Positions 10,461-19,255 of a stretch of 60,226 bases of DNA are shown in pieces; position 1 is the first letter of the stretch, and each line of letters begins with the position of its first letter. The notes under the pieces were generated by a model. The model did no database searches and was not told the origin of the DNA. It saw only the letters and a list, made by a program, of their open reading frames with translations. The stretch is from Arcobacter_B sp049472135. GTDB lineage: Bacteria; Campylobacterota; Campylobacteria; Campylobacterales; Arcobacteraceae. The position numbers and the translations under genes were made by a program. The stretch is from the NCBI RefSeq assembly GCF_049472135.1, contig NZ_JBMOVV010000016.1, forward strand, positions 1 through 60,226, written 5' to 3'.

Positions 10461-12271
10461 AGTTGAAACTTCTTAATAAACTCATCGTCTATATCTAAAA
10501 TTCCTCTTTGTCTTAATGAATCAATAACCTCTTTTGAACAATCAACATCATCAGGCCATCTTCTTTTAAAATTGTCTAATGAGTTCTTATTTGTTCCATC
10601 TAAACATAATGTATTTGAGTCAATAAATAAATCTCTATTTGAATCAATATTATTTACCACTCTCCACACTAACATATATGGATTTTCAACATCATTTTGG
10701 TTTGCATCATCAATAATAATTAAGATTTTAATATAGCCATATAAAGACTTTAATGATTCAAAAACTTCTTTTTGATTTCTTTTTTTATCAACAGTAATAA
10801 CAGTAACTGGATTTTTTGTATTTGTATAGTACTGTTTTAATTGCTTAACCTCATCAGTTATTTCTTGCATTTTAGATAATAATTCACTATCTTCTAAAAT
10901 TGTAATTCCTAATGAGTCTATTTCCTCACCTGTACAATCAAGTCCTAGTTTACCTCCAACAGCAAACTTTGGAGAAGAGTGATCAAGTGCATCTACTACA
11001 CCTTTTGAAACCATTAAATCATCAATATCGATTCTATTTAGAATATGTTCTACCACAGCTTCATGGTCAGTTAAATCAGGAGCATCTTCATTTACAAAAA
11101 TTGCATGTTTAACAAATGACATTTGCCCTACTCCCCAAAATGCATGCATCATTTGAGTAGCATGTCCTGGGTATAAAGTTTTAATTTTTGCTAAAATCAA
11201 GTTATGAAAAACTCCATTTTCTGGCATATAATAATCTATTAAGTCAGGTGCAGTTGTTTTAAGTAATGGCAAGAAAATTCTTTCTGTAGCATGTCCCATA
11301 TACTTATCTTCTAATGGTGGTTTTCCTACAACTGTCGCTAAATAAGTTGGTTCTTTCTTATGTGTAATAGCTGTTACTTCCATAAATGGATACTCTTCTT
11401 CTAATGTGTAATATCCAGTATGATCACCGAATGGACCTTCTATTCTTAGTTTACTTGTATCTACAAATCCTTCAATAATAAAATCATTATCTCTTGGTAC
11501 ATAAATATCATTTGTAATTGATTTTACAAGTTGAGCATTTTTATTTTTAACAAAACCATAAAGCATAAGTTCAAAAATACCAATAGGTAATGGTGCTTGC
11601 CCACACCAAATATACATAGGATCTCCACCTATTCCAATAGAAACTGGCATTTTTTTACCTGCTTTTTTATACTCATGGAAGAAATGGTTTGAATCTTTAT
11701 GAATTTGCCAATGCATTCCAAGTGTATTATCATCATATACTTGTAATCTATACATTCCTAAGTTTTTCATTTCACCATTTAAACTAGTTGTATAAACTTG
11801 TCCCATTGTAATGAAAGGACCACCATCTTGTTCCCAAGTAGTTAAAACAGGTAAATCAGACAGTTTTGCATCATTTCCAAGTTTTATTACTTGTTGACAT
11901 TCACCCTTTCCTTTATTCTTTTTAGGAATAGTATTTTTTAAAGCAAATAACTTACCAAATGTTGATAGTTTTTCACTAAATGTAGTTGGTGGCTTCATTT
12001 TTAATAAAGATTCAATTTCACTACCTATTTTATCTCCATCTCCAATGAATAATTTAACTGCTTTCTCATTACAGAACACATTCATTAATACGGGCATATC
12101 AAAATTTTTATTGTTTTTTTTATCAACAACATTTGTAAAAAGTAAGGCTTTTGAATCCTCTTTTTTTACTTCAACATAAGCAATATGAGGAATTTCTAAA
12201 TAAATATCTAATTCATCATCAATTACTCTTAACAAATCATTCTTTTTTAATAGTTCTATAGCTTCTTTCAT
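10457..12271 (-). CDS. mqnL: UbiD-family decarboxylase of menaquinone synthesis
   Basis: A 604-aa UbiD-family (prenylated-FMN) decarboxylase. Diagnostic stretches are GMYRLQVYD (172-180, cofactor site with Arg175) and IEGFV...EGPFGDHTGYY (267-288), giving the conserved acidic residues Glu267, Glu279 and Asp283. Campylobacterota use menaquinone and the futalosine route, and a UbiD homologue of this length (menaquinone biosynthesis decarboxylase, SCO4490 family) acts in that route on the naphthoate precursor. I therefore prefer that role to ubiquinone UbiD. The C-terminal 100 residues beyond the standard fold fit the longer subfamily. It is a single-gene unit, bounded by a bidirectional terminator and a divergent gene. 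Confidence 0.85.
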   Translation of the reverse strand: MKEAIELLKKNDLLRVIDDELDIYLEIPHIAYVEVKKEDSKALLFTNVVDKKNNKNFDMPVLMNVFCNEKAVKLFIGDGDKIGSEIESLLKMKPPTTFSEKLSTFGKLFALKNTIPKKNKGKGECQQVIKLGNDAKLSDLPVLTTWEQDGGPFITMGQVYTTSLNGEMKNLGMYRLQVYDDNTLGMHWQIHKDSNHFFHEYKKAGKKMPVSIGIGGDPMYIWCGQAPLPIGIFELMLYGFVKNKNAQLVKSITNDIYVPRDNDFIIEGFVDTSKLRIEGPFGDHTGYYTLEEEYPFMEVTAITHKKEPTYLATVVGKPPLEDKYMGHATERIFLPLLKTTAPDLIDYYMPENGVFHNLILAKIKTLYPGHATQMMHAFWGVGQMSFVKHAIFVNEDAPDLTDHEAVVEHILNRIDIDDLMVSKGVVDALDHSSPKFAVGGKLGLDCTGEEIDSLGITILEDSELLSKMQEITDEVKQLKQYYTNTKNPVTVITVDKKRNQKEVFESLKSLYGYIKILIIIDDANQNDVENPYMLVWRVVNNIDSNRDLFIDSNTLCLDGTNKNSLDNFKRRWPDDVDCSKEVIDSLRQRGILDIDDEFIKKFQL

Positions 12272-12354
12272 AACTTTCCTAAATAACCTTATAATTAGTA
12301 TAAATCTTATATCATTTTATCAATAAAATATAGTTTATAATAGAGGTTTTATAT

Positions 12355-13515
12355 ATGATTTATAATTTCGATGAGAATATTGATAGAAAAAACAGCAATT
12401 GTGAAAAACATGATGCCCTAAAAAAAGTATTTGGTTATGATGATTTACAAGGCTTATGGGTAGCAGATATGGATTTTAAAACACCAGATTTTATTAATAA
12501 TAGAATAATTGAAGCTGCTAAAAAGTCTGTATATGGTTATAGTTATGCAAGTGATGAGTTTTATAATTCCATAATTAATTGGCAAAAAAATGAACATCAA
12601 TGGGAAATATCAAAAGATGAACTTTTTATAGTTAATGGTGTAGTTCCAGCTTATAGTGCTTGTATTGAAGCATTTTGCCCTAATAAAGAGGACGAAGTAA
12701 TTGTTCAAACACCAGTTTATCCTCCTTTATTTAAATGTGTTACTGCTAATAAAAGAAAAGTAGTAGTAAACGAACTTAAAGTAAATAATGGGTATTACAC
12801 GATGGATTTAGAAGATTTAAAATCTAAAATCACAAAAAATACAAAAGTTTTATGTTTATGTTCACCGCATAACCCAGTAGGTAGAGTTTGGAATAAAGAA
12901 GAATTAGAAGATTTAGCACAAATATGTCTTGAAAATAATATTATTATAATATCAGATGAAATTCATTCAGATATTACATTTAAAAAGTTTACACCACTAG
13001 CTTCAATTAGTGAAAAAATAGCAAATATTACTATTACTTTAAACAGTGCAGGAAAAACTTTTAATATAGCTGGACTTAATACTTCATATGTTGTATCTAA
13101 AAACCAAGAGCTATTAGATAGATTTAGAAAAGTTGCACAAAAAAGACAGATTAATTCAGTTAATTTCTTTGGTTATATAGCTACTAAAGCTGCATATGAA
13201 GAAGGTTCAAACTATGTTAAAGAACTAAAACTTTATTTAGAAAAAAATATTGAATTAACACAAAAATATCTAAGAAACAAAAACTCAAAAATTAAATTTG
13301 TAAAGCCAGAAGCTACATATCTGTTATGGCTTAATTTTGAAGATTATGAACTGCCACATAATAAAATTAAAGAAAAGTTACTTACTGAGTCAAAAGTAGC
13401 TTTAAACGATGGTGTATCATTTGGTAGCAATGGTAAAAACTATTTTAGAATAAACTTAGCCCTTAGCAAAGAGCCATTACAAGAGGCTTTAGGGAAAATT
13501 TGTTACGCTTTTTAA
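12355..13515 (+). CDS. patB: MalY/PatB-type aminotransferase (cystathionine beta-lyase)
   Basis: A 386-aa fold-type I PLP enzyme. The cofactor lysine is Lys234 in SAGKTFNIAGL; SDEIHSD (200-206) holds the PLP-pyridine Asp201, and PHNPVGRVW (171-179) the phosphate/ring contacts. The early GLWVADMDF (33-41) and GYSYASDEFY (61-70) are typical of the MalY/PatB branch, which cleaves C-S bonds of cystathionine or cysteine to pyruvate, ammonia and a thiol. It is a lone gene between the divergent decarboxylase and the nuo operon. Aminotransfer on other substrates cannot be excluded. Confidence 0.87.
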   Translation: MIYNFDENIDRKNSNCEKHDALKKVFGYDDLQGLWVADMDFKTPDFINNRIIEAAKKSVYGYSYASDEFYNSIINWQKNEHQWEISKDELFIVNGVVPAYSACIEAFCPNKEDEVIVQTPVYPPLFKCVTANKRKVVVNELKVNNGYYTMDLEDLKSKITKNTKVLCLCSPHNPVGRVWNKEELEDLAQICLENNIIIISDEIHSDITFKKFTPLASISEKIANITITLNSAGKTFNIAGLNTSYVVSKNQELLDRFRKVAQKRQINSVNFFGYIATKAAYEEGSNYVKELKLYLEKNIELTQKYLRNKNSKIKFVKPEATYLLWLNFEDYELPHNKIKEKLLTESKVALNDGVSFGSNGKNYFRINLALSKEPLQEALGKICYAF

Positions 13516-13520
13516 CAACC

Positions 13521-13553
13521 TTGTGAGATAAAGTATTACCTTTTTTCTCACAA
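13521..13553 (+). terminator. Possible terminator hairpin after the PatB gene
   Basis: An 8-bp inverted repeat (ttgtgaga, 13521-13528; tctcacaa, 13546-13553) starts six bases after the stop codon, with a 17-base loop. It lacks a clean T-run immediately after the stem, so termination strength is doubtful. Confidence 0.4.
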
Positions 13554-13609
13554 TGTATATTAAATTTTTACAAAAAGCTAAAATACTTTATTACTATTTT
13601 AAATTACAG

Positions 13610-13615
13610 TACAAT
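13610..13615 (+). promoter_or_regulatory. Candidate -10 box of the nuo operon
   Basis: TACAAT lies 32 bases before the nuoA start, in an AT-rich gap with no good -35. Campylobacterota sigma70 promoters often lack a -35 and depend on the -10 and upstream T-rich sequence. No strong regulator site was seen in the 131-base gap. Confidence 0.3.
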
Positions 13616-13646
13616 CTTTAAATAATATTAAGAAATAGGATTTAAC

Positions 13647-14009
13647 ATGTCAACAGAACTTGTTCTTGCCTCTGTTATTTTTGTTGCTATTGGATTAATT
13701 CTTGTTGGTGTATTTACACTAACTAAATTCATAGGTCCTAGAAATGAAAATACAGAAATGAAAAACAGTGTTTACGAAAGTGGTGTATCTAATCCAATAG
13801 GAAATACAAACATTAGATTTTCTGTTAAATTCTATTTAATAGCTATATCTTTTTTATTATTCGATGTGGAAATAATCTTTATGTTCCCTTGGGCAGTTAA
13901 TGTTGCTGAACTTGGAGCTACAGGATTAATAAAAATGTTCATCTTTATTGGACTTTTATTCCTTGGTCTAATCTATATGTATAAGAAAAAGGCTTTATCA
14001 TGGGATTAG
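13647..14009 (+). CDS. nuoA: NADH-quinone oxidoreductase subunit A
   Basis: A 120-aa membrane subunit with three hydrophobic helices (about 5-28, 62-85, 92-112). The family motif between helices one and two, ENTEMKNSVYESGVSNPIGNTNIRFSVKFY, contains the conserved YESG (43-46) and the Arg of the loop facing the quinone channel; FDVEIIFMFPWA is the conserved second helix. It is the first gene of complex I and its end overlaps nuoB by ten bases. Ribosome site AGGA precedes the ATG. Confidence 0.95.
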   Translation: MSTELVLASVIFVAIGLILVGVFTLTKFIGPRNENTEMKNSVYESGVSNPIGNTNIRFSVKFYLIAISFLLFDVEIIFMFPWAVNVAELGATGLIKMFIFIGLLFLGLIYMYKKKALSWD

Positions 14010-14515
14010 GTGTTGAATCAAAACTAGGTGACTCTATAGTTACTACAAAACTTGACCATGCTGTAAACTGGGGAAGATCATATTCACTTTGGCCTATGGC
14101 ATTTGGTACTGCTTGTTGTGGTATTGAGTTTATGTCAGTTGCTGGTGCTAAATATGACTTATCAAGATTTGGTGCAGAAGTTGTAAGATTTTCACCAAGA
14201 CAAGCAGATTTACTTATAGTTGCTGGAACTATTTCATATAAACAAGCTCCAATTTTAAAAAAGATTTATGAACAAATGTGTGAACCTAAATGGGTTATTT
14301 CAATGGGTGCATGTGCTTGTTCTGGTGGTTTTTACGATAACTATACTACAGTTCAAGGAATTGATCAAATAATTCCAGTTGATGAGTATATAGCAGGTTG
14401 TCCTCCAAGACCAGAAGCTGTTCTTGATGCAATTATGAGAATTCAAGAAAAAGCAAATGATGAATCTGTATTAAAAGATAGAATCAAAGAGTATAAAGGA
14501 TTTTTAGATGCTTAA
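14000..14515 (+). CDS. nuoB: NADH-quinone oxidoreductase subunit B
   Basis: A 171-aa peripheral-arm subunit carrying cluster N2, the last iron-sulfur centre before quinone. Ligands are the adjacent Cys39-Cys40 in GTACCGIEFM, Cys105 in GACACSGG and Cys134 in GCPPRPE. Length is normal. It overlaps nuoA by ten bases and nuoCD by eight, so translation is coupled. Confidence 0.96.
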   Translation: MGLGVESKLGDSIVTTKLDHAVNWGRSYSLWPMAFGTACCGIEFMSVAGAKYDLSRFGAEVVRFSPRQADLLIVAGTISYKQAPILKKIYEQMCEPKWVISMGACACSGGFYDNYTTVQGIDQIIPVDEYIAGCPPRPEAVLDAIMRIQEKANDESVLKDRIKEYKGFLDA

Positions 14516-16142
14516 ATGTGATATGCTAATTGATTCAAATGATATACTATCAACAATTACAAAATTAAAAAATGATGATAAATATACTATTCTTTTAGAT
14601 ATTACAGCTATTGACTATTTAAAATATCCAGATATTACACCATCTAGATTTGCTATAGTTTATATTTTAAGAGATTCAACATTTAAAAAACAAATAAGTA
14701 TAAAGTCTTATGTTAATGATGATACTTTAGAAGTTCAAAGTATTACATCACTTTTTGAAGCGGCAAATTGGGCTGAAAGAGAAACATATGACCAATATGG
14801 TATAAAATTCAAAGGTCATCCAAACCTAAAAAGAATTCTTAACCATCATCAATTTATAGGACATCCTCTAAGAAAAGACTACCCTGTTACTAAAGGTCAA
14901 ATTTGTACTGAAACAGAAAATCTTATGGATGAGATGTTACCAAGATTACATGCTAAAGGTTATACTGAAACTGAGATAAATGACCTTATGATGTTAAATA
15001 TAGGACCTTCTCACCCTGCTTCTCATGGTACTATTAGAAACTTTGTTGCAATGGAAGGTGAAACTATTACTTCATGTGTAACTGAAATTGGTTACTTACA
15101 TAGAGGTTTTGAAAAATCTTGTGAAACACATACTTACTCTCAGGTTATTCCATATACAGATAGACTTAACTACTGTAGTGCAATTTTAAATAACATTGGT
15201 TTTTCAAAAGCTGTAGAAGAGATGTTAAATATTGATATTACAGCAAGAGCTAAAGCTATTAGAGTTGTAATTGGAGAATTAAGCAGAATAATCGATCACT
15301 TAGTTTGTAATGCAGCAAATATGGTTGACTTAGGAGGTTTAACAAACTTCTGGTACTTATTTGCTCCAAGAGACAATGCTTATGATTTACTTTCAAAATT
15401 AACAGGAGCTAGACTTACAAATTCATATACTAGAATTGGTGGATTAGAGTTTGATTTATATGATGGTTTTGAAGAAGACTTAGAACAAGTTTTAAAAAAT
15501 GTTGAAACTGCTATTGATGATGCATTAAGCCTAATAGCAAAAAATAGAATTTTCCACGATAGAACTCAAGATGTAGGAGTTATAAAACCTGAATTTGCAC
15601 TTAGTGCAGGAGTTTCAGGACCAAATCTTAGGTCAACTGGTATTGCACATGATTTAAGAAAAGATAAGCCTTACTATGGTTATGAAAACTACGAATTTGA
15701 CGTTGTTATAGGTAGTCATGGTGATGTTTACGATAGAATGATGTGTAGATTTGAAGAGATGACTCAAAGCATTAGAATCATTAGACAAGCGATGAAAGAA
15801 TTACCAGATGGTCCATTAAACATTGACCATCAAGGAATTATTTTACCAGACAAAAAAGATGTGTATGGAAATATTGAAGGTTTAATGAATCAGTTTAAAC
15901 TTACTTTTGAGGGAATTAAAGTTCCTAAAGGAGAGTATTATGGTTCAACTGAAGCTGGAAATGGAGAGCTTGGATTCTTTATTGTTAGTGATGGAACAGG
16001 AAGTGCCTATAAAGTAAAATGTAGACCTCCATGTTTTTATTCACTTGGTGCTTATGCAAAAATAGTAGAAGGTTCAATGCTTGCTGATGCAATTGTTACA
16101 ATGGCTAGTATGAACTTTATTGCAGGGGAGTTCGATAGATAA
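14508..16142 (+). CDS. nuoCD: NADH-quinone oxidoreductase fused subunits C and D
   Basis: A 544-aa fusion. The first 130 residues are a shortened NuoC (30-kDa) domain, ending in the diagnostic ERETYDQYGIKFKGHPNLKRIL...RKDYP stretch (90-125). From about residue 150 it is NuoD (49-kDa): NIGPSHPASHG (164-174), EIGYLHRGFEK, and the C-terminal end ...FIAGEFDR. NuoD forms most of the quinone-binding pocket, with His and Asp in the first motif. E. coli also has the fusion, but Campylobacter and Helicobacter keep the two genes apart. One open frame covers both with no stop or frameshift. It overlaps nuoE by one base. Confidence 0.95.
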   Translation: MLKCDMLIDSNDILSTITKLKNDDKYTILLDITAIDYLKYPDITPSRFAIVYILRDSTFKKQISIKSYVNDDTLEVQSITSLFEAANWAERETYDQYGIKFKGHPNLKRILNHHQFIGHPLRKDYPVTKGQICTETENLMDEMLPRLHAKGYTETEINDLMMLNIGPSHPASHGTIRNFVAMEGETITSCVTEIGYLHRGFEKSCETHTYSQVIPYTDRLNYCSAILNNIGFSKAVEEMLNIDITARAKAIRVVIGELSRIIDHLVCNAANMVDLGGLTNFWYLFAPRDNAYDLLSKLTGARLTNSYTRIGGLEFDLYDGFEEDLEQVLKNVETAIDDALSLIAKNRIFHDRTQDVGVIKPEFALSAGVSGPNLRSTGIAHDLRKDKPYYGYENYEFDVVIGSHGDVYDRMMCRFEEMTQSIRIIRQAMKELPDGPLNIDHQGIILPDKKDVYGNIEGLMNQFKLTFEGIKVPKGEYYGSTEAGNGELGFFIVSDGTGSAYKVKCRPPCFYSLGAYAKIVEGSMLADAIVTMASMNFIAGEFDR

Positions 16143-16621
16143 TGAGTAAATTTAAATATACGCCAGAAAATGAAAAAGAGTTTCAAAGATTACTTAAAAA
16201 ATATCCAAATTCTGATGCAATGATGCTTCCAGGACTTTGGCTAGTTCAAGAACAAGAAGGATGGGTAAGTCCTGATGCAATGATTTTTATGGCAGATAGA
16301 CTTGGAAAATCACCTGTAGAAGTTCATAGTTTTGCGACTTTTTATACTATGTTTAATTTAAAACCAATTGGAACTTACCATATTGAATTATGTAAAACAC
16401 TTTCATGTATGATTATGGGTGCACCTGAACTTAAGAAATTTATAAAAGATACTATTGGAATTGAACCTGGGCAAACAAGTAAAGATGGAAAATTTCATTT
16501 TAGTGAAGTAGAATGCCAAGGAGCTTGTGGTGGAGCACCAATGATAGCTTTAAATAATAAGTATCATGAAAATATGACAGTTGAAAAACTAAAAGAGATT
16601 ATAGAGGAGTGTAAAAAATGA
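16142..16621 (+). CDS. nuoE: NADH-quinone oxidoreductase subunit E
   Basis: A 159-aa thioredoxin-like 2Fe-2S subunit (cluster N1a). The four ligands are visible: Cys84 and Cys89 in LCKTLSC, and Cys125 and Cys129 in CQGACGGAP. Together with NuoF it forms the NADH-oxidising tip. Campylobacter jejuni and Helicobacter pylori lack true NuoE and NuoF and feed the complex by another donor, so a real NuoE here points to NADH use. The stop overlaps the nuoF start by four bases. Confidence 0.95.
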   Translation: MSKFKYTPENEKEFQRLLKKYPNSDAMMLPGLWLVQEQEGWVSPDAMIFMADRLGKSPVEVHSFATFYTMFNLKPIGTYHIELCKTLSCMIMGAPELKKFIKDTIGIEPGQTSKDGKFHFSEVECQGACGGAPMIALNNKYHENMTVEKLKEIIEECKK

Positions 16622-17883
16622 GTGCTGATGATATGATAGTAAAAATCGTAAGTAAAAATTTTGACATTCCTGATTCTCATAAATTAGAAGTTGCACTAAA
16701 GCATGGAAGATATGAATCAATAGATAAACTATTTTCAATGAGTCCCAATGAAGTTACAGAAGAAGTTTGTAAAAGTGGACTTAGAGGAAAAGGTGGTGGA
16801 GGAGCAGCATGTGGACCTAAATGGAAACTAATGCCACCTGTTGATGATAGACCAAGATACTTAATAGCAAATGGTGATGAGAGTGAACCTGGGACTTTTA
16901 AAGATAGACAGATCTTTCAATATGACCCTCATTTACTAATTGAAGGTATTATTTGTTCATCTTATGCTATTGGAGCACATGATTGCTATATTTATATTAG
17001 AGGTGAATATAAATTTTTTATAGATAGATTAAATGCAGCCATAGAAGAAGCATATGAAGCAGGAATTATTGGTCCTAAAGTTATGAATAAATATGACTAT
17101 AGAATGGATATAACTGTCCATAGAGGAGGAGGTGCTTATATTTGTGGAGAGAAATCTGCACTAATTGAGTCAATTGAAGGTAAGAGAGGTCATCCAAGAC
17201 TAAAACCACATGGAAAAGAGTGTGAATGGTTCTTTGGAAACCCTGCAACTGTAAACAATGTAGAGACTATTGCTTCAGTTCCAAATATTGTGTTAAATGG
17301 TTATGAATCATACACAAAGTATGGAACACAAAAAGCACCAGGAACTATGTTATTTGCAATGAGTGGACCAGTTAAAAACCCAGGAGTTTATGAACTAGCT
17401 TACGGAAATAAAATGATAGATGTAATAAATAAGATAGGAGGAGGCCTTAAAGATGGATTAGAGTTAAAAGCTGTAATTCCAGGAGGAGCTTCTTGCCCTA
17501 TCTTAACTGCACAGGAGGTTGAGAAGGCATATTTAGATTATGAATCAATGTGGGATATTGGTTCAACTTTAGGTACAGGAGGAATGATGATTATTCCCCA
17601 TGGAGTATCTATGGTTGATGTTGCTAAAAACTTAATTGAGTTTTATCATCATGAGTCTTGTGGACAATGCACACCTTGTAGAGAGGGTTGTGGATGGATA
17701 GATAAAATTATCAAAAAGATTTTAGATGGTGAAGGTTCGAACGAAGATTTATCAACAATACTTGATGTGTGTGATACAATGAATGGAAAAACTATTTGTG
17801 TATTTGCACCAGCAGTTAAAGATATAATAAAAAGTATTGTTGAGAAATTCAGACATGAGTTTGAAGCACATTTTAAAAATTAA
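16618..17883 (+). CDS. nuoF: NADH-quinone oxidoreductase subunit F
   Basis: A 421-aa flavoprotein that oxidises NADH. The FMN/NADH glycine-rich loop is GKGGGGAACGPKWK (57-70), the nucleotide-binding ANGDESEPGTFKDR follows (84-97), and the N3 4Fe-4S ligands are Cys348, Cys351 and Cys354 in ESCGQCTPCREGC with Cys394. All key residues are intact. It overlaps nuoE. A 38-base gap follows before gltA, the first real break in the operon. Confidence 0.96.
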   Translation: MSADDMIVKIVSKNFDIPDSHKLEVALKHGRYESIDKLFSMSPNEVTEEVCKSGLRGKGGGGAACGPKWKLMPPVDDRPRYLIANGDESEPGTFKDRQIFQYDPHLLIEGIICSSYAIGAHDCYIYIRGEYKFFIDRLNAAIEEAYEAGIIGPKVMNKYDYRMDITVHRGGGAYICGEKSALIESIEGKRGHPRLKPHGKECEWFFGNPATVNNVETIASVPNIVLNGYESYTKYGTQKAPGTMLFAMSGPVKNPGVYELAYGNKMIDVINKIGGGLKDGLELKAVIPGGASCPILTAQEVEKAYLDYESMWDIGSTLGTGGMMIIPHGVSMVDVAKNLIEFYHHESCGQCTPCREGCGWIDKIIKKILDGEGSNEDLSTILDVCDTMNGKTICVFAPAVKDIIKSIVEKFRHEFEAHFKN

Positions 17884-17921
17884 AAATAAAAAATTAAGTC
17901 AATTTACTAAAGGAGAAATTA

Positions 17922-19208
17922 ATGGCAAAAAATACTATGACACTTACTGACAATAGAAATGGTGATACGTATGAATACAATATTATAGATGGAACAAGAG
18001 GACCAAGCGTTGTTGATATTTCAACTTTCTATAAAGATTCTGGAATGTTTACATATGACCCAGGATATACTTCAACAGCTTCTTGTGAATCAAAAATTAC
18101 ATTTATTGACGGTGAGAACTCAGAGTTAAGATATAGAGGTTACCCTATTCAAGATTTAGCAGGTAAAAAATCATACCTTGATGTTTGTCACTTATTAATG
18201 ATGGGAAGATTACCTTCTGAAGAAGAATCAAAAGCATTTGATTTAGAAATTAGACATAGATCTTACTTAAATGAAGGTATCATTAGATTATTTGATGCAT
18301 TACCAGATGGTGCACACCCAATGGCTACTATGGGTGCAGCAACTATGGCATTATCAGCATTCTATAAAGATCACTTACATTTAGAAGATGAAGAGCAATT
18401 CAAAACAATGAGAAGAAGAATCTTAGCTAAGATGCCTACAATCGCAGCTATGGCTTACAGAAACTCAATTGGTACTCCACTAATTTACCCAGATGTAAAT
18501 AAATACTTTACTGAAAACTTCTTATATATGTTAAGAGCATACCCAGGTGGAAGAATGAAGTACTTAGGTGATGGTGTAAATGAGGAAATTAAACAAGTTG
18601 AAGTTGATGCATTAGATGCAATTTTAACTTTACATGCTGATCACGAACAAAATGCTTCTACTACTACAGTTAGAAACGTTGGTTCAACTGAAGCTCACCC
18701 ATATGTTTCTATTGCATCTGGTATTTCTGCATTATGGGGTTCTGCTCATGGTGGTGCAAATGAAAAAGTTATGGATCAATTAAAATTAATTGGTGATGTT
18801 AAAAATGTTCCAACTTACATCGCAAAAGCAAAAGATAGAAATGACCCATTCAGACTAATGGGATTCGGACACAGAGTTTACAAAAACAGAGATCCAAGAG
18901 CTGAAACATTAAAAGGACTACAAGATCAATTAAGAGTTGAGTTAAACTTAGACTCTAAATTACTAGACGTAGCAGCAGCAGTTGAAGAAGCAGCATTAAA
19001 TGATGATTACTTCAAAGAAAGAGGATTATATCCAAATATCGACTTCTACTCAGGTGTAATTTTAACTGCACTTAAAATTCCAGTAGAAATGTTTACTCCA
19101 ATCTTTGTTATCGGAAGAATTCCAGGATGGATTTCACAATGGTCTGAGTTAAAACAAGATCCTAAACATAAAATTGCAAGACCAAGACAATTATATACAG
19201 GAAATTAA
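17922..19208 (+). CDS. gltA: Citrate synthase (inside the nuo operon)
   Basis: A 428-aa type I (hexameric, Gram-negative type) citrate synthase that condenses acetyl-CoA and oxaloacetate. Catalytic His276 (SAHGGANE), His317 (GFGHRVYKNRDPRA) and Asp374 (NIDFYSG) are all present. The N-terminal domain (1-60) matches the NADH-sensitive Gram-negative type. It lies between nuoF (38-base gap) and nuoG (47-base gap) on the same strand, with its own strong ribosome site (AAAGGAG). Its codon use is more biased to highly expressed choices than that of the neighbouring nuo genes, by eye. NADH inhibits this enzyme class in other Gram-negatives, which makes the pairing with complex I suggestive. Confidence 0.97.
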   Translation: MAKNTMTLTDNRNGDTYEYNIIDGTRGPSVVDISTFYKDSGMFTYDPGYTSTASCESKITFIDGENSELRYRGYPIQDLAGKKSYLDVCHLLMMGRLPSEEESKAFDLEIRHRSYLNEGIIRLFDALPDGAHPMATMGAATMALSAFYKDHLHLEDEEQFKTMRRRILAKMPTIAAMAYRNSIGTPLIYPDVNKYFTENFLYMLRAYPGGRMKYLGDGVNEEIKQVEVDALDAILTLHADHEQNASTTTVRNVGSTEAHPYVSIASGISALWGSAHGGANEKVMDQLKLIGDVKNVPTYIAKAKDRNDPFRLMGFGHRVYKNRDPRAETLKGLQDQLRVELNLDSKLLDVAAAVEEAALNDDYFKERGLYPNIDFYSGVILTALKIPVEMFTPIFVIGRIPGWISQWSELKQDPKHKIARPRQLYTGN

Positions 19209-19255
19209 TAGTAAACTATTAAAAATAAAACACTAAGTGTAAGGGGATAATACTT

